Positions 34,509 through 44,270 of a stretch of 64,000 nucleotides of DNA are shown here, in pieces. Below the pieces are notes generated by a model. It was not told where the DNA came from. It did not search any database and saw only the letters and a program-made list of their open reading frames with translations. How positions within the stretch are numbered: the stretch's first letter is position 1; every line of letters starts with the position of its first letter. The translations under genes and the position numbers were made by a program. Source of the DNA: Dactylorhiza incarnata (Eukaryota > Streptophyta > Magnoliopsida > Asparagales > Orchidaceae); contig JAWHQI010000005.1 in the NCBI GenBank assembly GCA_033032865.1, forward strand, positions 5,542,001-5,606,000, read 5' to 3'.

Positions 34509-34780
34509 GCAATTGGTGATGAGGAGTAGAGAAACTCTATAGTTAAGCGTGTTTGGGAGAGAGAAGTACCAGGATGGGTGACCTCCCGGTCTCTGCGCTC
34601 CCGCTAAAACTTGAGTTTCCTCATCAAAGGGAGTTGTGGCCTCCAACAACCCACTGGCAGAGGTGTCGAATGAGACAGTCTATGGAGAGGGGTTGGGTGC
34701 TTAGGCTGCAGCCCGGTACGACGCCAGGCAAGGCTCTCGGTGAACGTTGTCCCGATAGGAGGAGGGTCTGGGTCTTTACA
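34509..34780 (+). mobile_element. Cassandra LTR, sense orientation
   Basis: It begins CAATTGGTGATGAG and ends GAGGGTCTGGGTCTTTACA. The 5S-derived block has TTAAGCGTGTTTGGGAGAG and GGATGGGTGACCTC, close to the A-box and C-box of plant 5S rRNA. It faces away from 34314-34504 across a 4-bp centre (AGCT), forming a palindrome. Confidence 0.92.
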
Positions 34781-34799
34781 ATAAATAATGCACTTTTAT

Positions 34800-35049
34800 T
34801 GTAACGACTCCGACCTTCCTCCAATCGGGACACCGTCCACCGAGAGACCACACCTAGCGTTGTACCAGGTTGCAGCCAAATTACCCAACCGCTTTCTAGT
34901 CTCACCACAGGGCACATCGGGTTGTTGGAGGGCGCAACCTCCCTTTGATGAGAGAAACTCAAATTTAGCCGACAGCGCAGGGACTTCCCAAGAGGTCACC
35001 CATCCCGGTATTACTCTCGCCCAAGCACGCTTAACTATAGAGTTTTTTC
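34800..35049 (-). mobile_element. Third Cassandra LTR in the cluster
   Basis: It starts TGTAACGACTCCGACC and ends with 5S-derived CCCAAGCACGCTTAACTATAG then AGTTTTTTCA. It lies 19 bp after the previous copy in opposite orientation. It differs more from the other two than they do from each other. Confidence 0.9.
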
Positions 35050-35219
35050 ACCCTTGAATTTTTTAGACATGAATCATGATGCTTTAATATAAGTATTCAA
35101 ACTCAAATATGTTCAGGTTCGAATCAGAACGTGAATCACGATCAACTTCTTGCAACAATCAACAAATGTGAAAAAACAGAAATTAATCGCTTTGCAAAAA
35201 TACATCTATCGTACATCTC
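35050..35219. other. Unassigned short spacer
   Basis: AT-rich spacer between Cassandra and a MITE; I see nothing in it. Confidence 0.3.
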
Positions 35220-35427
35220 GGGTCCGTTTTTGCCCGACATTTTTCTCCGGTGAGATTGTACAAAAAACGTCACATGTGTTTGACATGACAACGTTTATGA
35301 CTGCCACAACAAAACACCAATTATAAACATACAAGTGGATGGAGTTCCTTAGGCGAGGTAAGGCTTTCACGAATGACAGTCTATAACCATCGTGTTCGCG
35401 ACCGCCGCCGCAGGGTCAAACGGACCC
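35220..35427. mobile_element. Tourist/Harbinger-like MITE, copy 1
   Basis: Perfect 10-bp terminal inverted repeats GGGTCCGTTT and AAACGGACCC bound 208 bp of non-coding DNA. The interior (CACGAATGACAGTCTATAACC, TATAAACATACAAGTGGATGG) matches the MITE at 38710-38926 in inverted order. The expected TTA or TAA duplication is not clear at this copy. Confidence 0.8.
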
Positions 35428-35525
35428 TCATCAATACAATAGCTTTGGTGAAATCTCATTCAAAACCGAATACAAAAAGGGGAATAAAACATTCCTAAAT
35501 CCAGAGCAAGAAGTTAACTCGAATT

Positions 35526-35894
35526 TCACAAGGCTTTCAAATGAAGGGGGGATGGACTCTTGGGGACGAAGATGCCGTTGCGGCTCGCCATGCCATTGAT
35601 GGGAAATCGCTGAGCCACTAAGGGGAGAACGGTGATTCGTTGAGGAGTGATCGTCGAGCCTAATCGCAAGGGTGCAGCCTTGTACGGGGATCTCATGTTG
35701 TTGGGAGCTTCATAGAAGTCGCGCGAGCCACCAAGAAGATATCCTAGGGTCGTCGGAGGTTGCCAAAGGCTGAGAGAGAACTGTGGTTTGGTATGGAGAA
35801 AAAACAAACTCGGAGACAGAGACAGGGGGTACGATTGGACCTCCGCTACGCCTCCAGCACCACACTGGACGAAGGCATGACAGAGGCCCCACAA
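35526..35894 (-). CDS. Hypothetical ORF between MITEs
   Basis: A GC-rich open frame of 122 codons on - that I do not recognise. It includes MRSPYKAAPLRLGSTITPQR and ends SPSPLHLKAL. Composition is unlike the AT-rich surroundings, and MITEs often lie beside genes, so it could be a first exon or a gene fragment. There is no domain, no clear splice donor and no promoter I can point to. A chance frame is as likely. Confidence 0.15.
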   Translation of the reverse strand: MWGLCHAFVQCGAGGVAEVQSYPLSLSPSLFFLHTKPQFSLSLWQPPTTLGYLLGGSRDFYEAPNNMRSPYKAAPLRLGSTITPQRITVLPLVAQRFPINGMASRNGIFVPKSPSPLHLKAL

Positions 35895-36077
35895 ACAGGA
35901 TCGCGGCGCGGCGGAGTTTGGCGAGGCCTATCGCCACGCCATTTGAGCTGGAGCTGGAGGCTCCAGCACGGCATTCCTTCTCATCTCCCTCGCAAGTATG
36001 GCTGAAGTCAGAACCAAACGAAGTACAAGAACTCACAATAAAATAGCGCCTCCGGCCGCTCTAACAATTTTAAAAAT

Positions 36078-36338
36078 GAGTTTGGCGGCAAAGCGTTTTC
36101 AGCTGATTGTCTACCAAATACCTAAAAATAAAAAAGACATTTTTTTTAAATTGACACCAAGCTTTTTAACACCAGTGCATAGAATGTGTTTGGCATGATA
36201 GTGGTTATGACCTCTGCCAAGAAAATAAAACTAGTTTTGAACATAAAAGTAGATGATCTTTAGGTGAGGACGGACGTTCACGAACAGTGATTCATAACTA
36301 CCGCATTCACTATCGCCACCGCCACGTCAAACGAAGCC
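36078..36338. mobile_element. Tourist/Harbinger-like MITE, copy 2
   Basis: It starts GAGTTTGGCGGC and ends CAAACGAAGCC, followed by TTA. The interior has TGTGTTTGGCATGATAGTGG and GACGTTCACGAACAGTGATT, matching the other two copies. Termini have drifted. Confidence 0.65.
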
Positions 36339-36572
36339 TTAAGCTCCGTTAGCCTAATTTCTACGACAGGAAGCTGTCTGGAACATTGGGTTTATGAAAC
36401 TCTGTTAGCCTCAACCCATGAGAGGTCGGACGTTCACAAACAATGATTCATAACTACCGCATTCACGACCGCCACCGTCGTGCCAAACGAAGCCTTAAGC
36501 TCCGTTAGCCTAATTTCTGCTACAGGAAGCTGCCTGGACATTGGGTTTATGAAACACTGTTGCCTAAGCCCA
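36266..36572. repeat. Tandem duplication, about 155 bp, covering half of MITE copy 2 and its flank
   Basis: GACGTTCAC...CATAACTACCGCATTCAC...CAAACGAAGCCTTAAGCTCC and following sequence to TGGGTTTATGAAAC occurs twice, offset by 157 bp. The duplicated unit crosses the right edge of the MITE, so the duplication happened after MITE insertion. Confidence 0.85.
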
Positions 36573-36970
36573 TAAACATCGTTCTATCTCCAGCCACCAC
36601 CATCCCAAACAAGCACTTAACTTCCAGGACTTGTACACTATAATGCTTATAGTTCTAAATAATTTCTTGCTTATAATATATAAGGAATAATGAGCAATAC
36701 TTTCCCTAGAAGTTAGCATAATTACATATTGCACCTCTCTTACTTTTGAAATTACAAAAAAACTCCCATATAAGTTTACATTTCATAACATCCATGCACA
36801 TAAATATCACCTTGGAGTTAATTTTAAGAGTTTTCTTACACATGAATGCTATAAAATGTGGTTTTAGAGGGGGGGATTTTGTAATTTCAGAAGTAAAAGT
36901 GATGCAGCCTGTAATTTAGCAAACTTAGAGGGGAGGTCCCGGTAAATAGCCCTAATTTAGAATATAAGTA

Positions 36971-37183
36971 CAACAAGAACTCTGAATCCTTTATCCCACC
37001 ATAGTGGGGTCTCGCCTATATGGATCCTTTGTCGTCATTGCGCCCTATCTTTAATCATAGCCTCACTAATGCCTAAGTACATCATATATTTTCTTATAGT
37101 TTCATTCCAAGTCTTTTTTGGTCTATCCCTCCCCCATTTAACATATCTAGTGACTAAACTCTCACAACGCCTAACAAGTGCCT
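36971..37183 (-). mobile_element. 5'-truncated RTE LINE insertion with 19-bp target duplication
   Basis: The 213-bp insert contains CCCACCATAGTGGGGTC and TTTCATTCCAAGTCTTTTTT, the same 3'-terminal region as the RTE LINE at 56814-59950. It is bounded by perfect 19-bp direct repeats CTAATTTAGAATATAAGTA at 36952-36970 and 37184-37202. This is the signature of target-primed reverse transcription ending early. Confidence 0.92.
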
Positions 37184-37202
37184 CTAATTTAGAATATAAG
37201 TA

Positions 37203-37671
37203 ATTGAAAAAAAATGACAGTCCAGACTAACAATAAAAACTAAATATACTTGACACCTCTACTATAGATTACATACAAAGAGGAAATCTGTGAATTATAT
37301 ATAAGCAAGACTGAAGAGTCATATATTTAAATGAGATACAATTTTAAAAATTTTGAGTAATATATAATAAATCAATAGTGCCAAAAACATATGAAAAGCA
37401 TACCAAATAAACAACGCAAAGGAACTATAAAGACAGAAGAAACTACAAAAATGAACAAAATATCTCCAAAATATAATCTTCAAAACTTGTATGTCAGAAG
37501 AACAGCATTTGTTCATAATTAAGAAAACTAAACGACAGCACAAATCTTACAGCCACATACACTCCAAGCAGAACAATTTCACCAGAAAATTTTGCTCAGT
37601 CCATTCAGAACTGGGAGTCAAACTAATTGACTGATAAAATTATCATTAAAGTTCAAATCATGGTCTACTTC
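37203..37671 (-). other. Probable 3' untranslated region of eEF1B-gamma
   Basis: AT-rich sequence downstream of the stop codon on the - strand with no ORF or repeat. It probably contains the 3' UTR and polyadenylation region, but I cannot place the cleavage site. Confidence 0.4.
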
Positions 37672-38051
37672 CTACTTGAAGCACTTTGCATCCAGCAGAG
37701 CTTCCCCCTCAAAGGGCTCCAGGTCTTCAATCATGGCATTGACTCTCTCCTTCTGAGCTTCATCGGCTATGTCCACCTTACTCCACTCGTAGAGCTCCAT
37801 GTCATAGCATTCGTCGATCACGAATCGAGGAATCTCGCTCCCTCGAAAGAGCCACAACCCCTTCACCTTGTAAGGCGGCTCAGAGCCGATCACGAGCATC
37901 TTGCCGAATGAGTATTTGCGAGCGAGGTCCATGCGCTGCAGAAAACCGCTCACCTTGTTTAGGGTGACGAAAGAGACCGTGTTCTCCTCATTGTACTTGT
38001 AGTCACAAAACCACAGAGAGTAGCCCTCCGGGTCATACATTTCCCAGAAAC
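37672..38051 (-). CDS. eEF1B-gamma: Last exon of translation elongation factor eEF1B-gamma
   Basis: The frame encodes the EF1G C-terminal domain almost as in other plants: FWEMYDPEGYSLWFCDYKYN, VSFVTLNKVSGFLQRMDLAR, KMLVIGSEPPYKVKGLWLF, then a C terminus EGEALLDAKCFK and TAG. No stop or frameshift is present in about 126 codons. On - the exon is preceded by a pyrimidine-rich tract and CTGCACCAG, a good splice acceptor, giving a phase-1 intron (G split as G|GT). So it is intron-bearing DNA, not a retrocopy. eEF1B-gamma is the structural subunit of the eEF1B nucleotide-exchange complex that recharges eEF1A in translation. The GST-like N-terminal domain and linker exons are not found upstream. 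Confidence 0.93.
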
Positions 38052-38709
38052 CTGGTGCAGAGAATAGAGAATGTTTTCATCAGAAACGGAGCTGCAGTTT
38101 CAATGAAATGAATATACTTTCTTCTGTCCCTAAGGTTCATTTTGGCACCGGCAAGCAATTTTTTAATACACCGGCAAGAAGAGATATTTGTGGTGTTTGC
38201 AACTGTGCACAGAAGACTGCATTCGAATTCGGCATTCGCTGTTCAGGGGGCGACATTCGTGATGTACCAACACTGATAAGATCATTCGTGATGTACCAAC
38301 ATTGTTATAAAAAAATTTGGAGAATTCATTGTTTAACACCTAGTCCAAAAAAATCGATGAGTTCAGTTTGGTCTAGATTTGAAATTTTTTACAAGACCAG
38401 AAAAAAAGATCTGGACAGAGATATCAATCAGCTCATTCAAAATAACAATATGAATAAGTTTCCAAGGCAAAAACTCGTGCAAATACCCCTTTCTGAAAAT
38501 GGAATAGACATTGTCACCTTATCGTATTGGAAATGACTAAACTGTATATTTCGCGTGCTTTATATGTTCGGTGTAATTTGTATAGGAAATGATTAATATT
38601 TAAATGTATTCCTTTCTTTAATTTTAAATGAAATAGAACTTGAAGAATTTTAAATAAAAAGTGATGGGAAAGCATTCTGATATGGTGGCACTTGTTTCTA
38701 GTCAACTTA
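38052..38709 (-). other. Presumed last intron of eEF1B-gamma, proximal part
   Basis: Non-coding sequence following the splice acceptor. A 142-codon + frame at 38108-38536 matches nothing I know and is probably chance. A MITE lies at its far end. Confidence 0.4.
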
Positions 38710-38926
38710 GGGTCCGTTTCGCACGGCGGTGGTGGTCATGATCGGTGGTTATGTACTGTCGTTCGTGAACGCCCGACCACACATAAGAAAATCCATCCAT
38801 TTTATGTTTAAAATTAGTTTTTTCCTTAGTGGCGGTCATAACCGTGGTCATGCCAAACACATACTTTATGATGGCGGCGTTTTTGTCCAAACTCACCGGA
38901 ACAAAAACGCCGCGCCAAACAAACTC
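38710..38926. mobile_element. Tourist/Harbinger-like MITE, copy 3, with TTA duplication
   Basis: Termini GGGTCCGTTT and AAACAAACTC match at 7 of 10 as inverted repeats. TTA flanks both sides (38707-38709 and 38927-38929), as expected for PIF/Harbinger insertion. The 217-bp interior shares CGTTCGTGAACGCC and TTGGCATGACC blocks with copies 1 and 2. Confidence 0.85.
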
Positions 38927-39603
38927 TTAACCGTCTTATTTTGAGCTTTTAATTATCGTCTGTGATATGTGTCCTGGAGTTGTAAGTTCATTTAAACTTT
39001 CATCAATGTCGGCTTATTTTTGCAATTAGTTCGTCTGCGTGGACCAATTTGTAAATATTAGGTTTTGTACTGAAGGGATCCTATGCCATTTGCAATGGTA
39101 AGCAAGAATTATTATGCCATTCTCTCTCCTAAGTTTTCTCTTCTAATTCACTTGTAGGGTTTGAAGCACCCCATCAAGAGCACCCACATAGGACTCTACG
39201 GTTAAGGATCCAACCTCCCTTCCTCAACTAGTTATGATCTATGGATCATAACATCCAATATTAGCACCGACTATATCACATCCTCGCTCTAATCACATAC
39301 AGTCGTTAAAAAATAGCAGTTGTTCAATCTTCTATCGACAAAATGTTAGCTAATCAAGACCTAGGAAACATGGACACTTGCAACAACTTTATGTATCGTA
39401 TCCAAAACTTTTCGGAGTAAAAAATTCACGGAAACTCTTGAAAACTTGTCCCCTAAACTTTTGAAAACTTTTTGAAATTTTAAATTTATTAAAAAAAATG
39501 GATATTCTCAGATACACCTGAGTAGGTTTGAAACGCTAAAACATTATGTATATTGTGAAAATGATATGGATAAAGGCATGCCAAAGAAGAATTCCTGAAT
39601 GAT
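38927..39603. other. Unassigned AT-rich DNA
   Basis: I searched the - strand for the preceding eEF1B-gamma exons (GST-like domain, linker, WKRLYS-type block) and did not see them. No repeat is recognised. Confidence 0.3.
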
Positions 39604-39873
39604 AAGTGATAGGAGAATTGAATACATACTTCCATTCACATATTATTGTGAAAATGATAAGTGATACGATAAGATTTTGTGACAGATAAACTGTCTTCAT
39701 TTAAATATATGCTATGTGAGATAATGTTTAAAAAAATAATATGTGAATATCATACATGTCTTCATATTAATTTGAATTTATATTTAAATAATTAAAATTC
39801 AAAAGTGTATTTCATATCTGAAGTTTTTGAAAATTGCGAATCTCGTATCCATATCATATCTATCTTGTATCCC

Positions 39874-39912
<39 letters not shown>

Positions 39913-40328
39913 CCAACATAGATCAAGACCATCCCCCAGCCGAGTGTACTCGCCAAGATACAGCCGGTTTGTCACGGCCTCTAAGTGATAGGAGAATTGA
40001 ATACATACTTCCATTCACATATTATTGTGTAAATGATAAGTGATACGATAAGATTTTGTGACAGATAAACCTTGTCTTCATTTAAATATATGCTATGTGA
40101 GATAATGTTTGAAAAAATAATATGTGAATGTCATGTCTTCATATTAATTTGAATTTATATTTAAATAATTAAAATTCAAAAGTGTATTTCATATCTGAAG
40201 TTTTTTGAAAATTGTGAATCTCGTATCCATATCATATCTATCTTGTATCCCCCCCGGTCCAACATAGATCAAGACCATCCCCAGCCGAGTGTACTCGCCA
40301 AGATACAGCCGGTTTGTCACGGCCTCTA
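39604..40328. repeat. Tandem direct repeat of about 345-380 bp, two copies
   Basis: Copy 1 is 39604-39983 and copy 2 is 39984-40328. Both run from AGTGATAGGAGAATTGAATA to GTTTGTCACGGCCTCTA with very few differences. The length difference is explained by a run of 34 C (39876-39909) in copy 1 against 5 C in copy 2. The unit is non-coding and I do not recognise its source. Confidence 0.92.
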
Positions 40329-41289
40329 ATTCTATCTCCACCGTCGAAGCCCTAACCGAGAAGCTCCCATGGCATCGACAGTCCTCACAATCGATCCTTT
40401 CACAGTCGACTTAACCTCTTTCAATAGGATCCTCGTATTGTGACCTAGATCAGTTCTTTTGGAGACACTGCTTCGCATCTGGCAATTCTCAACATTCATG
40501 GACCAAAGGCATCTCCTTCTGAAATTAGGGGCATATTCCATTATTTCTACCAGCTAAGAGCAGGTCGTTTGTTCCCATCCCTTTATATTCACAATAGGAA
40601 ATCCTAGTGGTTCTAAGGGAAGGTAGCACAAGCCTAGAAGTGTGTCCTTCGATCAAAGTATTCAAAGACTGGTGACGAGATCTTATGCTAGGACTCATAG
40701 AACATGAGTTCAACGCAAACCGCCATGGGTGATTCGGTCAGAAATCAAGAAGAGATAAAATAAATGCTACAAAGGATCTTGGTCGATATCACGAACAACA
40801 AAACTCGATGTCATGAACAAAGGTCGATATCACAAATAACAAAGCTCGACACCCTACTACAAAAGATGTGAACTAAGCAGCTTCCAATGTGATCCATGCA
40901 CGCATTGATAGCTTGGGGGGATGAGCACAAAAGATAGTTGTTGATTCATGCCTACCATTGGAAGGCATACACAGCCAAGAGGAAGCATTTCAAGGGTACA
41001 CTACTTAGGACATACTGCAGGGTAGGTTGCACAAAGACTGATGGTAGCATCCCTTGCTGCTAATTTCCATTCCATACCTTGTGGAGGAACTGGAGATTGA
41101 TCAACCGAGGAGACAATTTTTAAATGCGTGGACAATGTAAATGATAGAGGCAAATATACCGCAGTATGTGTTCCAAACCTGAGCTTAGGATTGCGCCATC
41201 GACCACGAGAGCATCGGATTGAATCTCAAAGTTGAGAACTTCTTACCATGGCTTCCCCAATGTCCCCAATGATGATGGAGAAGGTGTCC
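40329..41289. other. Unassigned decayed repeat DNA
   Basis: No domain is readable in either direction. It adjoins a gypsy integrase remnant on its right, so it may be the decayed 3' part of that element (integrase C terminus to LTR) on -. Confidence 0.3.
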
Positions 41290-41566
41290 GTCAAAGATTC
41301 GGGGAGGAAGAGAGGCAGCGCCACACACAATGGGGGTCTTGACCTATCCGACTGAGAGAGGCCGTGTCTGGGAATTGAGGCAAAATAACTCGAACTATGG
41401 CTTCTGAATACCCAAACTCAATTTGAAATAAACTCAGGTTGCCATGAAGATGAAAGATCTGCTCAAAGAAAATTTTTCCCACTCATTGCAATGTATGGAC
41501 GCGCCATGTGTATGAAGTGAGCCGACATGGGCTTTAGTTCCAATGCCACCATGATAACCGTCATCC
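41290..41566 (-). pseudogene. Old gypsy integrase core, distal part
   Basis: Reading - from 41566 gives VIMVALELKPMSAHFIHMAR, then KIFFEQIFHLHGN. This aligns with the gypsy integrase phrases VIVDRLSKYAHFI and FVDEIFRLHG. The catalytic Asp of the first phrase is replaced (ALEL). It continues the integrase remnant at 47824-48150, from which a copia insertion separates it. Confidence 0.65.
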
Positions 41567-42612
41567 TGTTAAAATTTCTGAATAAGCGGAAAACGGAAAC
41601 CAGGTCGCAGGAACACTATCAACCATACCAAGCACCAGAAATCAGAAACAATGAAGGAACAAGAAAGAATCTTGTATCAACTATCTTTTGAACATTGCGA
41701 GGTATACATGGCGAGACATGATTTATCAGACGGTAGATGAGAAGAAGAAAACAACAAACAAGAAGCTGGCGGTTACAAAACACAACCCGCCAAACCGCTC
41801 GGCTAACAAAGCTGACCGCACAAACCGCCAAGTCGACAATCCGCAACTCAACATGTGGTTTGCCCGTTATTCCAATACTCACTATATTCGCCCAAGCAAG
41901 GCCGCCTGACTGCTGTCACTTGGCCGCTCCTAACCGCGAACAAGCTGCTGAAGAACGGAACAGAAAACAGTCCGGCAAAGGCAAACCGCCTAACCGCCCG
42001 AACTGATCTTTATTGAAAGTCGTCAAAGAGAAACCTGCCTTGTCGCTAATCGCGACCTCCTGCAGCTACCCGCCGCTGACTGCTACCGACTTATCCGCCG
42101 CGGTGTCCTCTGATCAGATCAGAACCATGAGCAAGCCGCACAACTGTTCACGTTATTATCTCCTTCGGTGGGGGTCCTATTTATAGGCGCGAGGAGGAGT
42201 GTGATCACCGCCTCATACGATAGGATAACCGCCCACAACAGCAGCGGGTAGAATCATTCAATCAACTCGCGCGGCTTGCTGAGATAACCCTGCAGAATAG
42301 TTCGCCGACTTAAGAACAAGCCGCGCGGACTACTTGCAAAACTCCAGCAATACCAGCAGACATCTGTCAGCCCGCGAGCAAATAACCGGCAAGATAAGAA
42401 GTAACCGCGGACCTAACAGCACGATTACAACAAGAACTGACCCCAGATGACCAACAGAGCAAGGCCACCAGCAACTGGCCCAGTCCAATGCGGGAAGACA
42501 ACCCGCGCGGTCTCCTGAACAGACCGCTCGACCTCCGCAGTTTCCAAACCGCCCGGTCTGATGCCCAGACCGCCCGACCTCCACTTCACTCCTCATTTCA
42601 ACAAATTCAACA
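41567..42612 (-). repeat. 3' LTR of copia element
   Basis: It runs TGTTAAAATTTCTG to AAATTCAACA on +. A CGCCTATAAATAGG box on - (near 42177-42190) is the likely TATA. Small indels of 7-9 bp against the partner occur near 42257 and 42480. Confidence 0.92.
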
Positions 42613-42625
42613 CTCCCCCTTGAAT
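42613..42625 (-). other. Polypurine tract of copia element
   Basis: On - the sequence TTCAAGGGGGAG directly precedes the 3' LTR. Confidence 0.8.
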
Positions 42626-44270
42626 TGAGAAGTGGAAGTCAGCCCAAACAAACCTCGTAACCGAGTAAATGATCCTTTCACCAGCGGCTTCATGAAGATG
42701 TCAGCGACATTGTCCTCACTCCGCACATGCTCAACCATCATAGATCCCACCAGCACCTTCTCCCAAATGAAACGATGCTCGATCTCGATGTGCTTGGTCC
42801 GTGCGTGACAGACTGGATTATTAACCAATTTGAGAGCACTCTCGTTGTCACCACGCAGTAGAATAGGACCTCGAACCTCCTTATGGACATCCTCCACCAA
42901 TCTTCTAAACCAGATGGCTTCCTGAGCTGTCAAGGCAGAAGCCTTGTACTCCGCTTCAGTGGTAGAGACGGACACAGAATCTTGCTTCTTGCTGCACCAT
43001 GAAATAGCCGCTGATCCGCATAAGAAAACATAACCAGACGTCGAATTCCGATCGTCTGAATCTCCCTCATAATCGGCATATATGTATCCATGCAGACAAA
43101 AGCCCGTCTCTCCCATAAAGAAGACCCATGTTTGAGGTCGACTTCACGTACTTCATAATACTTCTTGTCGCTACTAAATGAGGTTTCCGGGGTTCCGCCA
43201 TATACCGACTTACCCTGCCAACTGCATATGCAATATCCAGTCTGGTAATCGTCAGATATATCAGACTCCCAAAGAGAGCCCGGAACACCAACGGATCAGG
43301 AAGAATCCTCCCCTCATCCCGCCAAAGTTTTAGACCAACCTCCAGTGGAGTAGAGCTGCTCTTCCCATCCTGCATGCCAAATCGCTTAACGATCCGCTCC
43401 GCATAACCTTTCTGGGAAACAAGCATACCGCTCTCTTTCCTCTCCATCTCGAGTCTAAGGAAATGGTGAAGCTCCCCCAGATCCTTCATCTCGAACCTGA
43501 TAGCTAATTCAGCCCGAAGCTTAGCTACCTCAGCCTCCGAGTTCCCCGTGATGATCATGTCATCAACATACAACAGCACCAAGACTTGCAGCTCCCGGAT
43601 CTTCTTTACGAACAGACTCGAGTCTGAATCTGAAGGAAAGTATCCACAGAACTGGAGGTATTCTGCGATCTTCCCATACCACGCGCGAGGCGCTTGCTTC
43701 AACCCGTAAAGAGCCTTCTTTAGCTTACAGACGTGTCCTGGATGAACTTCCGATACGTATCCCAGTGGCTAAACCATGAAGATATCATTGTCAATCTCGC
43801 TGTACAAGAAAGCATTCTTTACATCGAGTTGTCAAATCTTTCATCCTTGGCTAGCTGTCAATGCAATCACCACCAGTACCGAAGTCATCTTGGCTACCGG
43901 ACTGAACGTCTCTTCATAGTCTTCTCTGTACTGGTGAGAGAACCCTCGAGCTACAAGGCGAGCCTTGTATCGCTCGATACTTCCGTCAGCTTTCTTCTTT
44001 AGCTTGTAGACGCACTTGCACGTCACAGGAGTAATACCATCGACCTTGGGCACAAGATCTCAAGTCTCATTCTTCTTGAGGGCAACCATCTCCTCATTCA
44101 TGGCATCTTCCCACTCCTTAACTCCAGTGGCGTCTTCAAAGCATGACGGCTCTCGCTCATCCAAGGGACCAACAAAGAAACATGAGACAAAGCTCACCTG
44201 GTTTCCCCCTGTATATCGAGCTGGTGGAATAAAAGTCCTCTTGGACCTCCTCAGGGCTTTACCCTAATCC
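42620..44270 (-). pseudogene. Copia reverse transcriptase and RNase H, frame-broken
   Basis: Three pieces are read in order. 44053-43841 has the RT entry (VYKLKKKADGSIERYKARLV, then EDYEETFSPVAKMTS). 43702-43067 has the palm with YVDDMIITGN and the thumb (FEMKDLGELHHFL, LIYLTITRLDIAYAVGRVSR). 43116-42620 has RNase H with [28 protein letters not shown] and the late HRFIWEK. The catalytic YVDD is intact. The pieces are separated by stops near 43835 and 43705 and a frame change near 43090. Confidence 0.92.

Noticed and set aside
35526..36046. Several overlapping GC-rich ORFs on both strands
   Set aside because: Only one is listed, at low confidence. Multiple mutually exclusive frames in GC-rich DNA suggest chance openness.
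38108..38536. 142-codon + ORF near the eEF1B-gamma exon
   Set aside because: No recognisable domain, AT-rich, opposite strand to the gene and located in the presumed intron.
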